The notes under the pieces are model-generated. The model saw only the letters and a list, made by a program, of their open reading frames with translations. It was not told where the DNA came from and did not search any database. Position numbers and translations under genes: made by a program. From Timema cristinae (Eukaryota; Arthropoda; Insecta; Phasmatodea; Timematidae), in contig JBCFYV010011135.1 in assembly GCA_039000515.1 (NCBI GenBank), positions 19,240,178 through 19,304,177 on the forward strand: DNA of 64,000 nt. Direction: 5' to 3'. This document shows positions 34,670-46,670 of the stretch, piece by piece (position 1 is the first letter of the stretch; every line of letters starts with the position of its first letter).

Positions 34670-34914
34670 ACCCGCCTCGGTGGCGTAGTTGGCTAACACG
34701 CTTGTCGCTTTGAACTCGACTGCTTAGGACGGGGAGATCGAGGTTCGAATCTCGGTCGGGTGAACTGGGGTGGTTTTTCCTAAATAGTTTTCAACTCTCC
34801 CTCCACGCAAATGGGGGTTCACTTCCTCTAATTCAACCTTCCCAATTCCTGATCCATTAGCGTAATTTGTACTTAATGCGTATAAACGGACGGGTAGTAA
34901 GACGCGGTGATAAA
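34670..34914 (+). mobile_element. SINE-B copy, near consensus
   Basis: The head is CCCGCCTCGGTGGCGTAGTT, with GAGGTTCGAATCTCGGTCGG and CACTTCCTCTAATTCAACC. A perfect 12-bp duplication AATTAGCCAAAG flanks it (34658-34669 and 34928-34939). It is a good reference copy for the family. Confidence 0.95.
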
Positions 34915-34980
34915 TATTATTATTATTAATTAGCCAAAGCTATTATTATACCTTTAGTGAGGATAACTCCAGCTAGATAT

Positions 34981-35110
34981 CATATTCTGAAAATTGAAAA
35001 ATGACACCTGGACCCAAGAATCGAACCCATGACCCTTGGCCACAGACAAGGAAATAACAGATACACAGCCTTACGGGAGATTTGTTGCGCTCCTCGAGTC
35101 AGGTAGAACT
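34981..35110 (-). mobile_element. SINE-C-type fragment joined to a shared body module
   Basis: The minus strand reads GGGTTCGATTCTTGGGTCCA (tRNA B-box half) then CATTTTTCAATTTTCAGAA, as in the tail at 48640-48685. On its other side a 30-bp stretch (35041-35070) is perfectly identical, inverted, to 48324-48353. Similarity then continues as TTGTTGCGCTCC versus TGTTGCACTCC. Confidence 0.65.
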
Positions 35111-35435
35111 TAAAATATCCAGTGATAACAGCGCTTCCAAGTGAGAATTCTTTGAAACAATTCAATTTCAAAATTTTTCTGATGAGAAAGACAAACCGAT
35201 AGAGTGAAAGCTAAAAGTTGCTGTCTTGTCTCTCCTAGTACAATAGATCAGGTAGAGGCAATCCCTTACCCCAACTCACCCCCCTTTCATTGAACAAAAC
35301 TTTGCAAACAATGGGGAGGGTTGGAACCAAATATACAATACCAGTGCTTCTACAGTGTTGACATGAGTCTTGGAAATGCACTTGTAAATGAATTATTAAA
35401 TATTTTGTGACCAGCTTCTGCAGTCACAATTCTTT

Positions 35436-35650
35436 AGGATTCACTTTTTCGTTAGACTAGACTTCAAATAACTGGGATATGTGTTCGAATCCCGATCGGT
35501 TGTACTGAGAGTGTTTTTTCCTAATATGCTTATAATTCTCCTTCAACGCAAATACGGGCACATTTCCCAAACATTTTACCTTCCTCATTCCTTATCCATT
35601 GGATTATATACGCGGATAGCTGTAATGGGAAGTATGACACGTGTACACAA
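35436..35650 (+). mobile_element. Old SINE-B copy
   Basis: GTGTTCGAATCCCGATCGGT (B-box region), GTACTGAGAGTGTTTTTTCC, CTTCAACGCAAATACGGG and CTTATCCATTGGATTATATA are recognisable. Head and tail are heavily mutated. Confidence 0.7.
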
Positions 35651-36418
35651 AATATGTCAGTAATTAAAATTAAATACTTATGTTGTAAAGGTTGCATTTA
35701 TTTTTTACATTTAGTTGTCAAATAAATACAAATTATACAAGGATATGCTACTAATTTTTTTTAAAGTTAAATACATAGAAAATATAATAAAAAGAGTTTC
35801 CTAGGTATATATTGGGTATCGGTAATACCGTCTTATTTTAAACACTGGAAAGATTATATTCAACATTATTTTATACAGATGTGCAATGAGAGTTAACAAA
35901 TCGGTTTTAAATCAGTTTATAGTAAAATCCAGACTGAAAATGAAGCTTATTTTCTTAAACGCTCTTTTAGGATCACCCAACAAAACGATCATAATGTTTT
36001 GTCCAATTATTTACACTCTTCCAACACCTTCTCGTGTCTGTATGGAGAATTAAATATCTCTTAATTTTAGTAAAGGGGAATAGAAATAAATTTTTTTTAC
36101 TCTGAAAACTTTTTCAATACAAGATTATTTTACTATAAAAGAACAATATTTTCATACATTTAACAATCGCAGATTTTCTTAAAAATAACTATTTACATCA
36201 AAATAAAATATAGTTTAGTAAAGTGAGTAAAATTGTTGACAGTACAAGTATATATAAAAATACTCTTAACTATACCCAAATATTGTTTTAATCACAGCCA
36301 TAGTTACAAAGTGTTTTGTGTAAAAATTATCTATTAAGATGTAAAATAAAGTTCTGTTTATATAGTTTGGACAGGCTCGAGACTAAAATTATGATCACTA
36401 GCATTAAAAAATCAATTC

Positions 36419-36420
<2 letters not shown>
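35651..36420. other. AT-rich spacer
   Basis: No feature recognised. Confidence 0.5.

Positions 36421-36457
<37 letters not shown>
36421..36457. repeat. (AAT)n microsatellite without an adjoining SINE
   Basis: About twelve perfect AAT units. Unlike the other long AAT tracts here, no SINE tail is attached on either side. Confidence 0.95.
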
Positions 36458-36458
<1 letters not shown>

Positions 36459-37056
36459 CAAAAATATGATTTAACAGAAATTTGATTAAAATATGTGTCA
36501 AATAAATTTGGACATTGATATATTTCATAATATTCTGGTCACTTTGATTTCATATTGTACTAGATCAATCTTTGACATACAATCCTGAACCAACCATGGC
36601 AATCACAAACTAGTTATATCAATTAATAGATACGAAATCTAAGAAAGAAAATATTACTTAATCTATTAACTGAGTTTTCAAACGAGCGCAATCACAGGGT
36701 GGCCGTTGTGCCCCATTGACAAAGCAAACTTTACCTAAGCAAGATCATAGAAAAATGTTAGAAAAATTAGCATCACATTTCACCAAAGAACATAAATTAA
36801 ATAATATACTCGGTTACAGAAACATATTAAATATGAAGCATCATGATTTTACAAAGATAATCGTGACCACCAAGTTATGTCGCCTGAATTGGTTTATTTT
36901 AATAGTTATGCCGCTCCTAGATATGCGATAACTGCTATGTATTTGTAAATCTAATGTATCCACTTTAAAATAGTATTTAGTTTGCGTATTCATTTACTTT
37001 TAGTACTTTATACTATTTCCTCTGCCTTTACAAAGTTAGTGTTCCACCATATCAAG
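36458..37056. other. AT-rich spacer
   Basis: No feature recognised. The 71-codon frame at 36716-36931 shows no known motif. Confidence 0.45.
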
Positions 37057-39060
37057 TTTTTGGTGTTTAGGGAACTTTAAGGACCCCTTCCATTTCCCAG
37101 AAGTAAATTTTAGAAATTACAAACTTCCCAACTTGCATGGTTATGTTGGGTGGTCTTTTTGCCAACTTGGCAAATTTAATTTTTCTTTTATGCATAAAAG
37201 TATATTCTTTTGGGAAGGTGGCAGTTTACTCTCATTTCCAAACACCTCTCTCTCCCTCCCCCTTCTTAGCTCCCACAATTCCAATTTGAGTTTTTAAGAC
37301 GTATTTGATTATCTTATAAGCTATTTCAACCTGACCACATCAAAAAGAGTGTTCTATATTGGTTGTATACATTTTAAGCGCTTCCATTTCCTGGCTTCAA
37401 TTTTGCCGCTTTATTTGGCTATCCGGGAAGGTCTATTGAATTACATGGCGATATTTAAAGTGTCTACCTCCACAAGAATTGTATTTATATATCTTTGGAA
37501 ACATTTTCAGGGAAATCCCTCCCTATTTTCCCCTCCTTCATTTTGAAATTTAAGAATCCAGTCTTTGATACTTTTTGAGTTGATCCTTATATCCGCCTGA
37601 CTAATGTTAATTAGTTAATTAGTTAACCCCCATATCACCACCCTTCTTAGGAATAAATAATATTTGAAATGTGTTTGTGGTTATTTGAAATTATACCTCT
37701 ACACTTCTAACAAATTTTAATTTTCTACCTCCTACTTGTGATGGGGTATCACCCGCCACCCCTCCCCCTCCTTACCTATTTCCTGTAGACTCATTTTGAA
37801 ATTTAAAATGCTCAGCCATTGTAGTTAATTTGATTGGTCCCTGTATTTTCTGGACGAATTCCAATTTTACATCACACAGAGAAATAATTTATCAACTGGC
37901 TTTGAAAATTTTAGCCTCCTGCGTCCCATTTATTTAACTACCACAAAATCTCAAATTTAAGATTTATTTGGTTATTTAAAGCCGTACTTCTACAAGCATG
38001 TCAAATTTAGTTTATCTACCATACTTAATATTTCTTTTAAACTCCCCTTTATTTCCTGGACTACTAATTTTAAACTTTTAAATGTTCGGACTTTTATAGT
38101 TATTTGAAGTGGTATCTTTGGCTAAATGCAGAATTTTAATTTTATAACACACTGAGAAGAAGTTGTTTATAGTAGTTTTGTAAGTTTTTAACCACTCAAC
38201 CAACTTTTTACAACCCACTCTGACAAATTTTAAATTCCACTACTCATTTGGTTACCTGAAGTTTTATTTCTAATTGTCTTTCAAATTTTAATCTCTAACC
38301 TCATCTCAAAAATTATTTCTGGCTGTAACTAGCCCCTCCCCCCAATTCCCTTTGTCTAAGTTAAAAATTAAAAATTTTCAATTTTTTATATTTATTTAGA
38401 GTAGTCTCCATACCTATGAATTTGAGTTATCTACCACACAAAGAAGTAGCTGAATGTATAAGTTATGAAAATGTTGAGCACGTCGTCTTCGCCTACCATT
38501 TCTTCAACTACCGCTTAGAAATTTCAAATAACATTAAGATTTATTTGGTTACTTGTGAAAGCTCCTTCTTCCTACTTGCCAAATTTAAATATTCTATCAC
38601 ATTTAAAAGTTGTTTTTATTTATATAACCCACGCCCCCTTCCCCATATTTCCCAGAATCCCATTTAAAATTAAAAATGTATATACTGAGTTGTTTAGCAA
38701 GGTTCCTTTACTTTACTTCCAAATTTCACTCTGGAAATTAGTTGTTTCTATTAGTTTTGTACATTTTAAAACTCATTTTTCTACCCTTAATCTAGATTTT
38801 TAAGATATGTTTGGTTAGAGTTGTCCTCCTAACCGACTGTCAAACTTAAATTTTCTAGCACACATTAAAGATTTTTAGTCTGTTTATATCCCCTACCCTA
38901 TTTCCCAGGGTCCTACATATTAAATAAAAATGTTCATAATTTATAATTATTTGGAGTGATCCCATTGGTTATTTGCATAATTTCAATCTTTTACCACCTT
39001 GAAAAGTAGTTATTCATATTAGTTTTGGTAGTCTTGACACCCCACCCGCTTTTCTCCAAC
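37057..39060. repeat. Very degenerate ~260-300 bp tandem repeat, 6-7 units
   Basis: Ordered landmarks recur. A C-rich CCTATTTCCCAGG-type motif lies near 37510, 37775, 38047, 38340, 38636 and 38895. An ATTTGGTTA/GAAG motif lies near 37672, 37968, 38243, 38541 and 38808. A TTATTTGGAGTGGTATC-type motif lies near 37826, 38098, 38395, 38682 and 38946. Order and spacing are kept while identity is low, so this looks like an ancient satellite or amplified segment. The frames at 38416-38803 are chance. Confidence 0.6.
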
Positions 39061-39630
39061 GCACCTCAGGACCCATCATGTGGATGCCGTACATAAATTA
39101 ATTTCATATTAGTACTCTGCCACCTGATAAACCTCTATATATAACATTTCATGATTGGAGTATATGGAATTTACCACCCCTTTTTGCTCCTTTATACCAA
39201 TTTAGGCGATGAAATTTGAAAAACCCTAAAGTTGTTCTCACCCAATTCTATAAAGAGACGTTCATTTTAAATTTCAAGGCCACCATTTAAAAAGATGTGT
39301 GGTCAGTGAATTTTGAAAATTTCAACGCCCCTTTTACATCCCTTACTGGGTGAATTTCACAAAATCCGGTCCTATCTCTGGTCTAGGGCCGAAAAGGAAC
39401 CTTTACTAAAAAATTTAAGTTTACATGTTTGAAAACATTAAGCTCTTCGAACAAAACCACAAACTCCCCCACCTCATTTATTGTCTCTACAGGAAAAATT
39501 GGCCTTGTAGTTTGGAAATCTAAACAAAATGTCTCATCCCCGCATATCCACGCTCATTTTGATATTATTATATCAATATTTAGTTATTATAAGAGAGAAA
39601 ACATAATAAATCCTCAAATTTGTTTCTTTA
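39061..39630. other. Spacer, no gene supported
   Basis: The 154-codon frame 39429-39893 runs across this region and the hairpin repeat. Its peptide shows no recognised domain and has a low-complexity Ser/Thr character. Confidence 0.4.
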
Positions 39631-39745
39631 AGGTCCTCGCACACCAGCATAGTATCGTATACGAACGGTGCGTGGTTTTCCATTCCGCTTTGAAAGCGGA
39701 AAGACACGTAGCCTGCGATACTGTTATGGCAGCCATTTTACCTTC
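39631..39745. mobile_element. Foldback element remnant with 19-bp perfect palindrome
   Basis: TTCCGCTTTGAAAGCGGAA (39683-39701) is a perfect palindrome around one base. Further out, AGTATCG (39651-39657) pairs with CGATACT (39716-39722). The outer sequence GGTCCTCGCACACCAGCAT has only a weak partner on the right. A decayed MITE is likely; the family is unknown. Confidence 0.5.
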
Positions 39746-39974
39746 AACAAGCATTGCAACCCCATACATTCAACGATCAGCTACCCATGATACTTCTACC
39801 ACATCAAAATGTTCCTTAGTCACTCCCTCAACAATCAATGTATCATCTTGCTTCCCATCATCAACTTTATATGTCTCATCAAACAGCTCTTGATGTTCCT
39901 CAACAGCCACAGCCCTACGTGAGGGGGATTTGGGAAAAACCTAATGAAAAAAATCCTTTCGTAATTTATGGACA

Positions 39975-40560
39975 GCCCCTTATTGGTTTTATAAAAAATA
40001 TATTTCAAGTAAAGATTTTCTAAAATTATAATATTACTACAACCTTACCATAGTGAGTTATTTCGTGTCTCAAATACTTGCAGAGATAATATTGAAATTT
40101 CTGCTTATGTAAAGTTGCCTTAAAATTATTATCATGAGATGATTAGAAGGGCCATTTAGTTTAAAATGATAAACAATGGCCAGATACGACATTTAATATA
40201 AATCGTTAGAGCAGATTTCAAGAACTTGTTTTATCTCTTCTTTTTTTTACCTTTAGTAAGCTACCCTCAATTTAGGGTAGGATAGGTAACTCTTAAAACT
40301 CCTTGGGGGAACCCTATAAAAACCCTAGATACTAAGTTTTATTTAGCCTGACCAGTAAAATTGTTTCGGCTCTAGGCCTAGATATAGACACACAGGTAGA
40401 CAGCATAGCAAAAAGCACTTATCAGTTTTGGGAGGTTGACATTTATCAAAATTTTGAGCTAGATTTTTTTACGATCTCAATACTTCCTTCTTCAAGTGGT
40501 CTAGAGAAAGTAAAAAGTGTCTATTTACGTAATATGAGCACAAATCACTTTACATTTTAG
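39975..40560 (+). repeat. Dispersed repeat family D (longest copy)
   Basis: ATTGGTTTTATAAAAAATAT, TTTCAAGTAAAGATTTT, CTCAAATACTTGCAGAGAT, GGGGGAACCCTATAAAAACC, TTTATCAAAATTTTGAG, TTTTTTTACGATCTCAATAC and GAAAGTAAAAAGTG run in order. They link the copies at 22160-22875 and 13060-13420 (inverted). Confidence 0.6.
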
Positions 40561-41099
40561 TAGTGAAACCATATTTCTATACATTCTTAAAACTACTTTC
40601 AATGGCACTATGGAGTAAAATAATCACAATTTAAGAAGAAAAAAGTAGTTGATATTACATTGGCCACTTATGTAAGTTTTCTAGTTCATATTGTCATCAT
40701 GTCCCATTATTTGAATACCGTATTTATTTTTAACTTACCAACTATAGTTATATAGTCTTATGAAGAATGTTTGGCTAGATACAGTAAATATTTGAGATTT
40801 TAGAGACTAACAACTAAAGTGTTTTATTTAAACATGCTCCTATCTAAACCTAATATTCAAAAGTCAAAAGTTTTTAACCTAAAGTTTAAGCCAAAAAGCT
40901 GGTTTTGTTTGCAACACAATCACAATTAATACAAATTATAAAGCCTTACATTATTTCAACGTTTCGAAATGGAACACGCTACAAATCTTACTTTAGATAC
41001 AATAGTCTAGATTCATAGAAATATGTGAAAAACACAGTTAAGCTATTAAATTTAATTGGGCTCAAAATCAGCTTAGTCACAAGTACTCAACTCTCCCAA
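40561..41099. other. AT-rich spacer
   Basis: No feature recognised. Confidence 0.5.
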
Positions 41100-41119
41100 A
41101 TTCACTCAACGAGATGCAA

Positions 41120-41590
41120 TTATTGGTGTAATACGTTCTTCATTTTTTGCGTCGGTTTCCCTAAACAATGAATGTTCACCTTTGCAGTCCACTGCAAGTG
41201 TTTGTGGATTCTAACTTTAAGAAGGTGGCTTAGTGCAAATAGCTTGTGTTTTTTGCATTGTTTAAGCCAGTGAGGGTATATTAGCCTTATTTTCCTCAAT
41301 GCCTTTCCTAACATTATATGTACAATACCTTCTTGGTGCTGCACATCAGGAAATAGCTCAACAAAGGTTTCTAGGACAAGATCCGTGATGTGTGTGAACA
41401 TATCTGTAGGGATTTGAGATTCCCTAAGTCATCTTGCCCTTTGTTAAGATATGCTCTATGAAAAATTAAATAATCATACCCTGACTCCATGTTGGCATCA
41501 CACTTTGTCAATGTATTCTTGCAGAGTTTACAATGAAATTTCCGCTCTATCTTGTAGGCAAGATACCCAGCAACATATCTAAGAGATCGA
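41120..41590 (-). pseudogene. P-element/THAP9-like transposase, C-terminal remnant
   Basis: The minus strand from about 41590 reads RSLRYVAGYLAYKIERKFHC, then CKLCKNTL, resembling the AGY.A.K...K..C..C...L segment near the end of P-element-like and THAP9-like transposases. Around 41410 a single-base frameshift moves the reading into a 93-codon frame (41401-41120). That frame contains FTHITDLVLETFVEL, KIRLIYPHW and LLKVRIHKHL, like the conserved Ile-Arg-Leu...K-rich end of these proteins. No N-terminal THAP zinc finger or catalytic core is present in the window. It is an inactive 3' fragment of a DNA transposon or a decayed domesticated copy. The assignment rests on motif resemblance only. Confidence 0.5.
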
Positions 41591-41599
41591 ACAGATAAA

Positions 41600-42140
41600 A
41601 TAAATTAATATCGAATATTAATTAGTGGTGATAAATAACGTTAAAATGGTATTTGTAAAGTTTTATACTCATTATTTTCCATTTAAAGTACTATTCATTA
41701 ATAACAGATGTAAGATAACAATTAGGAAAGCAGTTTGAGATACCTATTTATTTTGTATCTCGCGTTTCAAAATAATATTTATGTAACCTATAATTAGTTT
41801 ACACTGTAAGGTGACACCAATACTTTAATGGACTGGACTAGATTAGACAATACTAGACCAGACTAGACTATAGTCTTATTTTATAAGCTACACTATTACA
41901 TCATAGTAATTAATAAAATAAAGCTTGCAAACTTTTAAGATAAATTAATGGAGTGTAGGGTATATAATATGTTGAAGAATTGCTTCAATAAACTGCATAT
42001 AAATGTATTTATATGTATGGGCCCTTTATGATTAACTAATGATAAGGCAGGGCTTACAAACTCACGGCCCACGATACATAGCTGACCAGCCCGTTTGTCT
42101 GTAATATCTTAATATCACTCCAGCCTACATTCACGTACTC
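41600..42140. other. AT-rich spacer
   Basis: It contains imperfect GACTAGA repeats near 41829-41873 and nothing else recognised. Confidence 0.5.
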
Positions 42141-42150
42141 ACACAAAATA

Positions 42151-42230
<80 letters not shown>
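42151..42230. repeat. (ATT)n(AGT)n compound microsatellite
   Basis: About 13 ATT units change abruptly to about 13 AGT units and abut the 3' end of an antisense SINE-A. Confidence 0.95.
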
Positions 42231-42307
42231 CCGCGTCTTACTACCCATTCGGCTTATACGCACTTACACTAATGTGTATTGGTAGTGTGATTGTGAGATG
42301 AAATAGA
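42231..42307 (-). mobile_element. SINE-A 3' fragment (antisense)
   Basis: Only the shared tail and about 35 bp of body (GTGATTGTGAGATGAAAT) are present. Head and central body are absent, consistent with 5' truncation. Confidence 0.85.
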
Positions 42308-45300
42308 GGTTTTTAAATTAAATTGATATATTGGACATATTACCCCGATTTTTGTATTTAAAAAAATGACATCTGACAAGAATCCTATTATAAGAAATAA
42401 AAATGGCTACTCAGACGAAATTTCTACGAATTTCTTTGGTTTAATTGTAACACTGCCTTAAATATATTATGAATATGTATACTAAAATTATTTATAATAC
42501 TATTTTGTGAGAGTAAGAGAGGCAAGAAAGTTGATAGGACGGCCCACTCATTCTGCTTTAACGACCGCCACTACTTTTCATAAGTTAAGATACTATTTTG
42601 TGAAATTTTGATATAATTTATAAAGAATTTTTCAGATTAAAAAATTTATAAATACTTAAAGTTACCGTCTTTTAAACAATACAGTCGTCTTACTGGGTAA
42701 CTTATTGAAATAGCACATAAAGTTACTACTCTGTAACGTCAAGGTTAGATTAAATTTGTTTTAAAAAAATCTAAAAAGTTATATGCCATGAACATAGCTA
42801 TAACACAATGGCAGTATTTAAATAAATATTAACTTTTTTGGGGGCTGTTAACATTGAAAAAACGTAAATATATTTTTATGTTTAGATCGGAATTGACACT
42901 TTCAATCAAGCGTGGCATTTAGCTTCACTGTTGAATGTATTAAAATAGCTTTAGTAAATGTTGCAACTGTCTTATAATAAATGCCCTGCGTACAGTTTAT
43001 TTTAGATTTATCTAGATATTTATACACTAGAAAGTAGACTTGAGCCTGTTCCTATCTACGATCCAACCATTGTTATTGAGAACATAGATGATATATTTGC
43101 ACAGAAAATATGTATTCATTATATTGTTTTATCAGTCATAGGTTATATCTTGATTAGATATAAACCTCTGAAATATAAAAGAATATATGTTTGGTTCACA
43201 AAGGCTTATTTGAAATATCAGGTATATATTATATATCCTATAATTGTATTTATTTTTTATATAAGTGATATAACTTATTATATCCAGGTGCATTGCGCTG
43301 GGTAGAGGGTGTTGGGGTGTCACCCCTCCAATGTTGGTTTAAAGCCTGGAAGCTGTGAATTTTGTGAGATTTGAGGTCTTTAGTTGGAAAATTCTAGGAT
43401 TACTCTCTATATCACTAATTTATATTATGTAAGTCCTTAATCACAGATTTTTACAGACAAATTTAAAATTTCCCAACTGTTGATTTCTACTCTACAAAAA
43501 ATCTCAACTTCAAAAATCATCAAACAATGAAAGGAGATTTATTATGTTGTAGATTTTAGAAATCTTAGTTAATCAAGTAGTCTAGTAGCGCCGTTATCAG
43601 TAGGCAAAGACAACGGCCGGTGAGTGTAATGCGGTATGGAAACGAATCATAAGGGAACATGAGCCGCCCATTAGGAAAATTTCACTCAGCCATCAATGTT
43701 TTATTTATGGTTTAGTGTTTTTAGTTGTGACTTTCGTGGCTGCTAGACTGTCACAGTTTAATGATTCAAATTATCATATTGTCCAGACCATGCCTTAATT
43801 AAGACTTTATTAGATTTTTAAGGCATAAATGCAGTGAATGTTACGCAACATTTTATTGTTTTCTTATTGAGATCTCTGACTAAGATGAAATGAGGACATT
43901 GAGGTTAGTGTTAGTGTTTGACTTCTGAAATACACCCATTTTTCTAGCAAGTATCCATACTAGTTTTAATAGGTCTGATGTATCTTAGTTCAATGTTTAT
44001 TAAAATAGGCTTTCATGAAAGCAATTTAGGCTAAAGCAACAATGAAGGAAGAGGAGTAACTTAGGGCTATGTTATATTGTTACAGCTCTTATAATTTTTC
44101 ATTTGATTAAGTAGGCTACACTAAACAAAAACATAGTTTTTATTCCCCCTATAACTTTTTATATTTGGGGTGCATTTTTAAATTTTTTACATGATGTTCG
44201 ATTTGCATGAAATTCCGTATAACCACGTTTAGAATACTGTTTTCGAATTTGTCATCAGTTATTGCATAAAATGTCAGGAGAAGCCCCTTCACCCTCACGT
44301 GCTAGATTACAATACGTTTTGAATAGTTTATTCGCGTACCAGTATTAACATTTTAGGGCAAATTCCATAAGGTTATGAAGCAGGTATCAAAAACTGTAGA
44401 AATAACGATAAATTCCATTTTTTATTGCTTTATTTTACAGTTGAAAAAGTGTTTAAAGAAACATGGCTAAATCGCTAATTTTTTGATAAAGTGACGAACG
44501 AGTTATACATTTCATGGAGCTTACAAGTTAAATATTGCGTCCAAGTGTGTTATAAAAACAATCAGTGGTTTCCAACCTGGGGGTCGTGGCGTGTTTTGAG
44601 TGGTTCACAATATTGAGTATTTAGCTCTATATTTACTTTTTCAAGGATTTTAAAGATTATAGGAAGGTGAGAAATTCTAATATAAATGTAAGTGGTTAAA
44701 ATGGTAAAAACTACCAAGTTACTGCTTAGGTTCATTTTGACTAATCCATTCCGATAGCTTCTTGCTGACTTGAATTATTGTGGCTGCTATATAATATGAT
44801 AATAGATTAATTTGAAGTAAAAGATTATGCGTCTTATTTATTTACACCTACCGTAGGATAACGTTACATGGTCCACGGGTATAGCAACTAAAATAATTAT
44901 ATAAGTACATGTTTTTTTATTTTACAGTAAAACTAAAACAGACGTAAGTAAGTTGCCTACAAATTTTCTACTTTTAGGGAAAAGAGACATTAGTAAATTA
45001 TGACTTAAATCAGTATTGAGCTTTATGTTAACTGTATATGTACTGACTATCTAACTTTGTAGGCCTGATAGTTTTAAGTTTTAGGTAATGTTTTCAATTT
45101 GATCACTTGAATTTTTTCGAACCAAAACTTTTTAATTTTCCTACAAACAATGAGTGTGAGTGTCAAAACAAATAACACTTGTAGCTTTAAAAATCCAGGA
45201 TTAACAAATAAATTTAAAAATACAGTAGCCTAAAACTTCGATTCAAGGCTTGAGTATCCCCCCAAATTTTAAAATTTTCCTTGGAGACTCCTCCCCCACT

Positions 45301-46370
45301 CCCCCTTTCCATCCGTTCTCAACGTTGCTCTTGTACTCTCCTTTGCCACTTGGAAATATTTCTTATTCCAGAATAATTTGAATATCCACTATTCCAGGCG
45401 TTAAACACGAACGTAACCGGAAGGAATAACTTCCAATAGCGAATAAATTAAGTGGGTCATTTGCTAACTTTGGATCCTGTATCTCATTTGGCTATCTGTT
45501 ATTTTTTGCAATGTACTATTTTTTATTTGTAGGATCTAGTCGCATAGCTGGCTATCATGAATTTAGTTTATTTACCTGCACCCTTCCAACATATTACTCA
45601 TATTATTATAAGTAAATCTAGCCAAGTCAAGGTTGAGTAAAGTAAGTTTTTGTTAGATTCAGTTTGGCTACGTTAGCTAAAGTTTTGTATTTTTAATTGG
45701 TTGGAAGATCAACAAAGCTTGTTAATCTAGGTTTAGAATTTAAAACTTAGATATATTGCTCAAAAATATAAAAGAAAGAATTGATTGATACAATTTGTTA
45801 AGTTAATTGACGTAATAAAATAAAATTGCAGATCAAAATGTAAAATTAGGTTAACTTATGGTAATAACATATTGTCAAATAATGAAAACCTTACACATGT
45901 AATAAATAATTCATCATTAATTGATCAATATATAGGGTATACAAGTCTAAAATACATAAAAAACACGTTAAAATGTTTAAAACTTACAGATACCAAAATA
46001 GGTTAGACAAAACAAAGTTCACGTACATGTAATTTCAGAATTCAAATTATAAAACTTTTGGGTTAAAAGGTTAACATCTGTAAATAGGTTATGATTAAAT
46101 GATTGAGTATTAATATACGACTTTAAGATATACAATATTTATTGAAACAATGCTAAAATTATATATAGATATTAGAGTTGACACGTATAAAATTTTAATT
46201 TATAGGTTAACCAATTTGAAACGGATATAATTGATTTAGATAATTTTGTAATATTCTAAGTGCTATCTGTTATTGTTTGTCCCGTTACTCCTTTTGAATT
46301 TACAGCATTGAAAAAAATACTGGAATACTCAATCCGACATGTTTCGACAGATAGGTGTCATAATCATGGT
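42308..46370. other. Long AT-rich desert
   Basis: About 4 kb with no exon or SINE recognised. Slightly GC-richer patches at 43580-43680 and 45280-45320 carry no motif I can name. The 63-codon frame at 43132-43323 is AT-driven. Confidence 0.5.
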
Positions 46371-46658
46371 TATTATTATTATTATTATTATTAGCACCGC
46401 GTCTTACTACCCGTTCTGGTTATACGCACTTACGCTAATGTGAAATGGTAGGGTGATTGTGAGATGAAATAAAGGACCTACAGTTTAACGTGGAATCCGA
46501 ACCACGGTGGCGGCCTGGAATTCCTCACATTCACAAGATGTCTTGTCAGAGGTGAAGGAAGGGTTTGGAAATCAGATAAATCTGTGCCGGGACCAGGGAT
46601 TGAACCCCGGCCGCCAGCACAGAAGTCTGACACCTTACCCCTAGACCACCAGGTCACC
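46371..46658 (-). mobile_element. SINE-A copy (antisense), full length
   Basis: It begins with (TTA)n and AGCACCGCGTCTTACTACCC and ends with CCTAGACCACCAGGTCACC. The perfect 12-bp duplication CATAATCATGGT (46359-46370 and 46659-46670) fixes its limits. The tail has ACCCGTTCTGGT with one hairpin change. Confidence 0.95.
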
Positions 46659-46670
46659 CATAATCATGGT

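Noticed and set aside
38416..38803. Two overlapping plus-strand frames
   Set aside because: They fall in the degenerate tandem array, and their peptides reflect the repeated Phe/Leu/Ser-rich text.
39429..39893. 154-codon plus-strand frame
   Set aside because: It overlaps a foldback repeat, has no recognised domain, and no splice or start context supports it.
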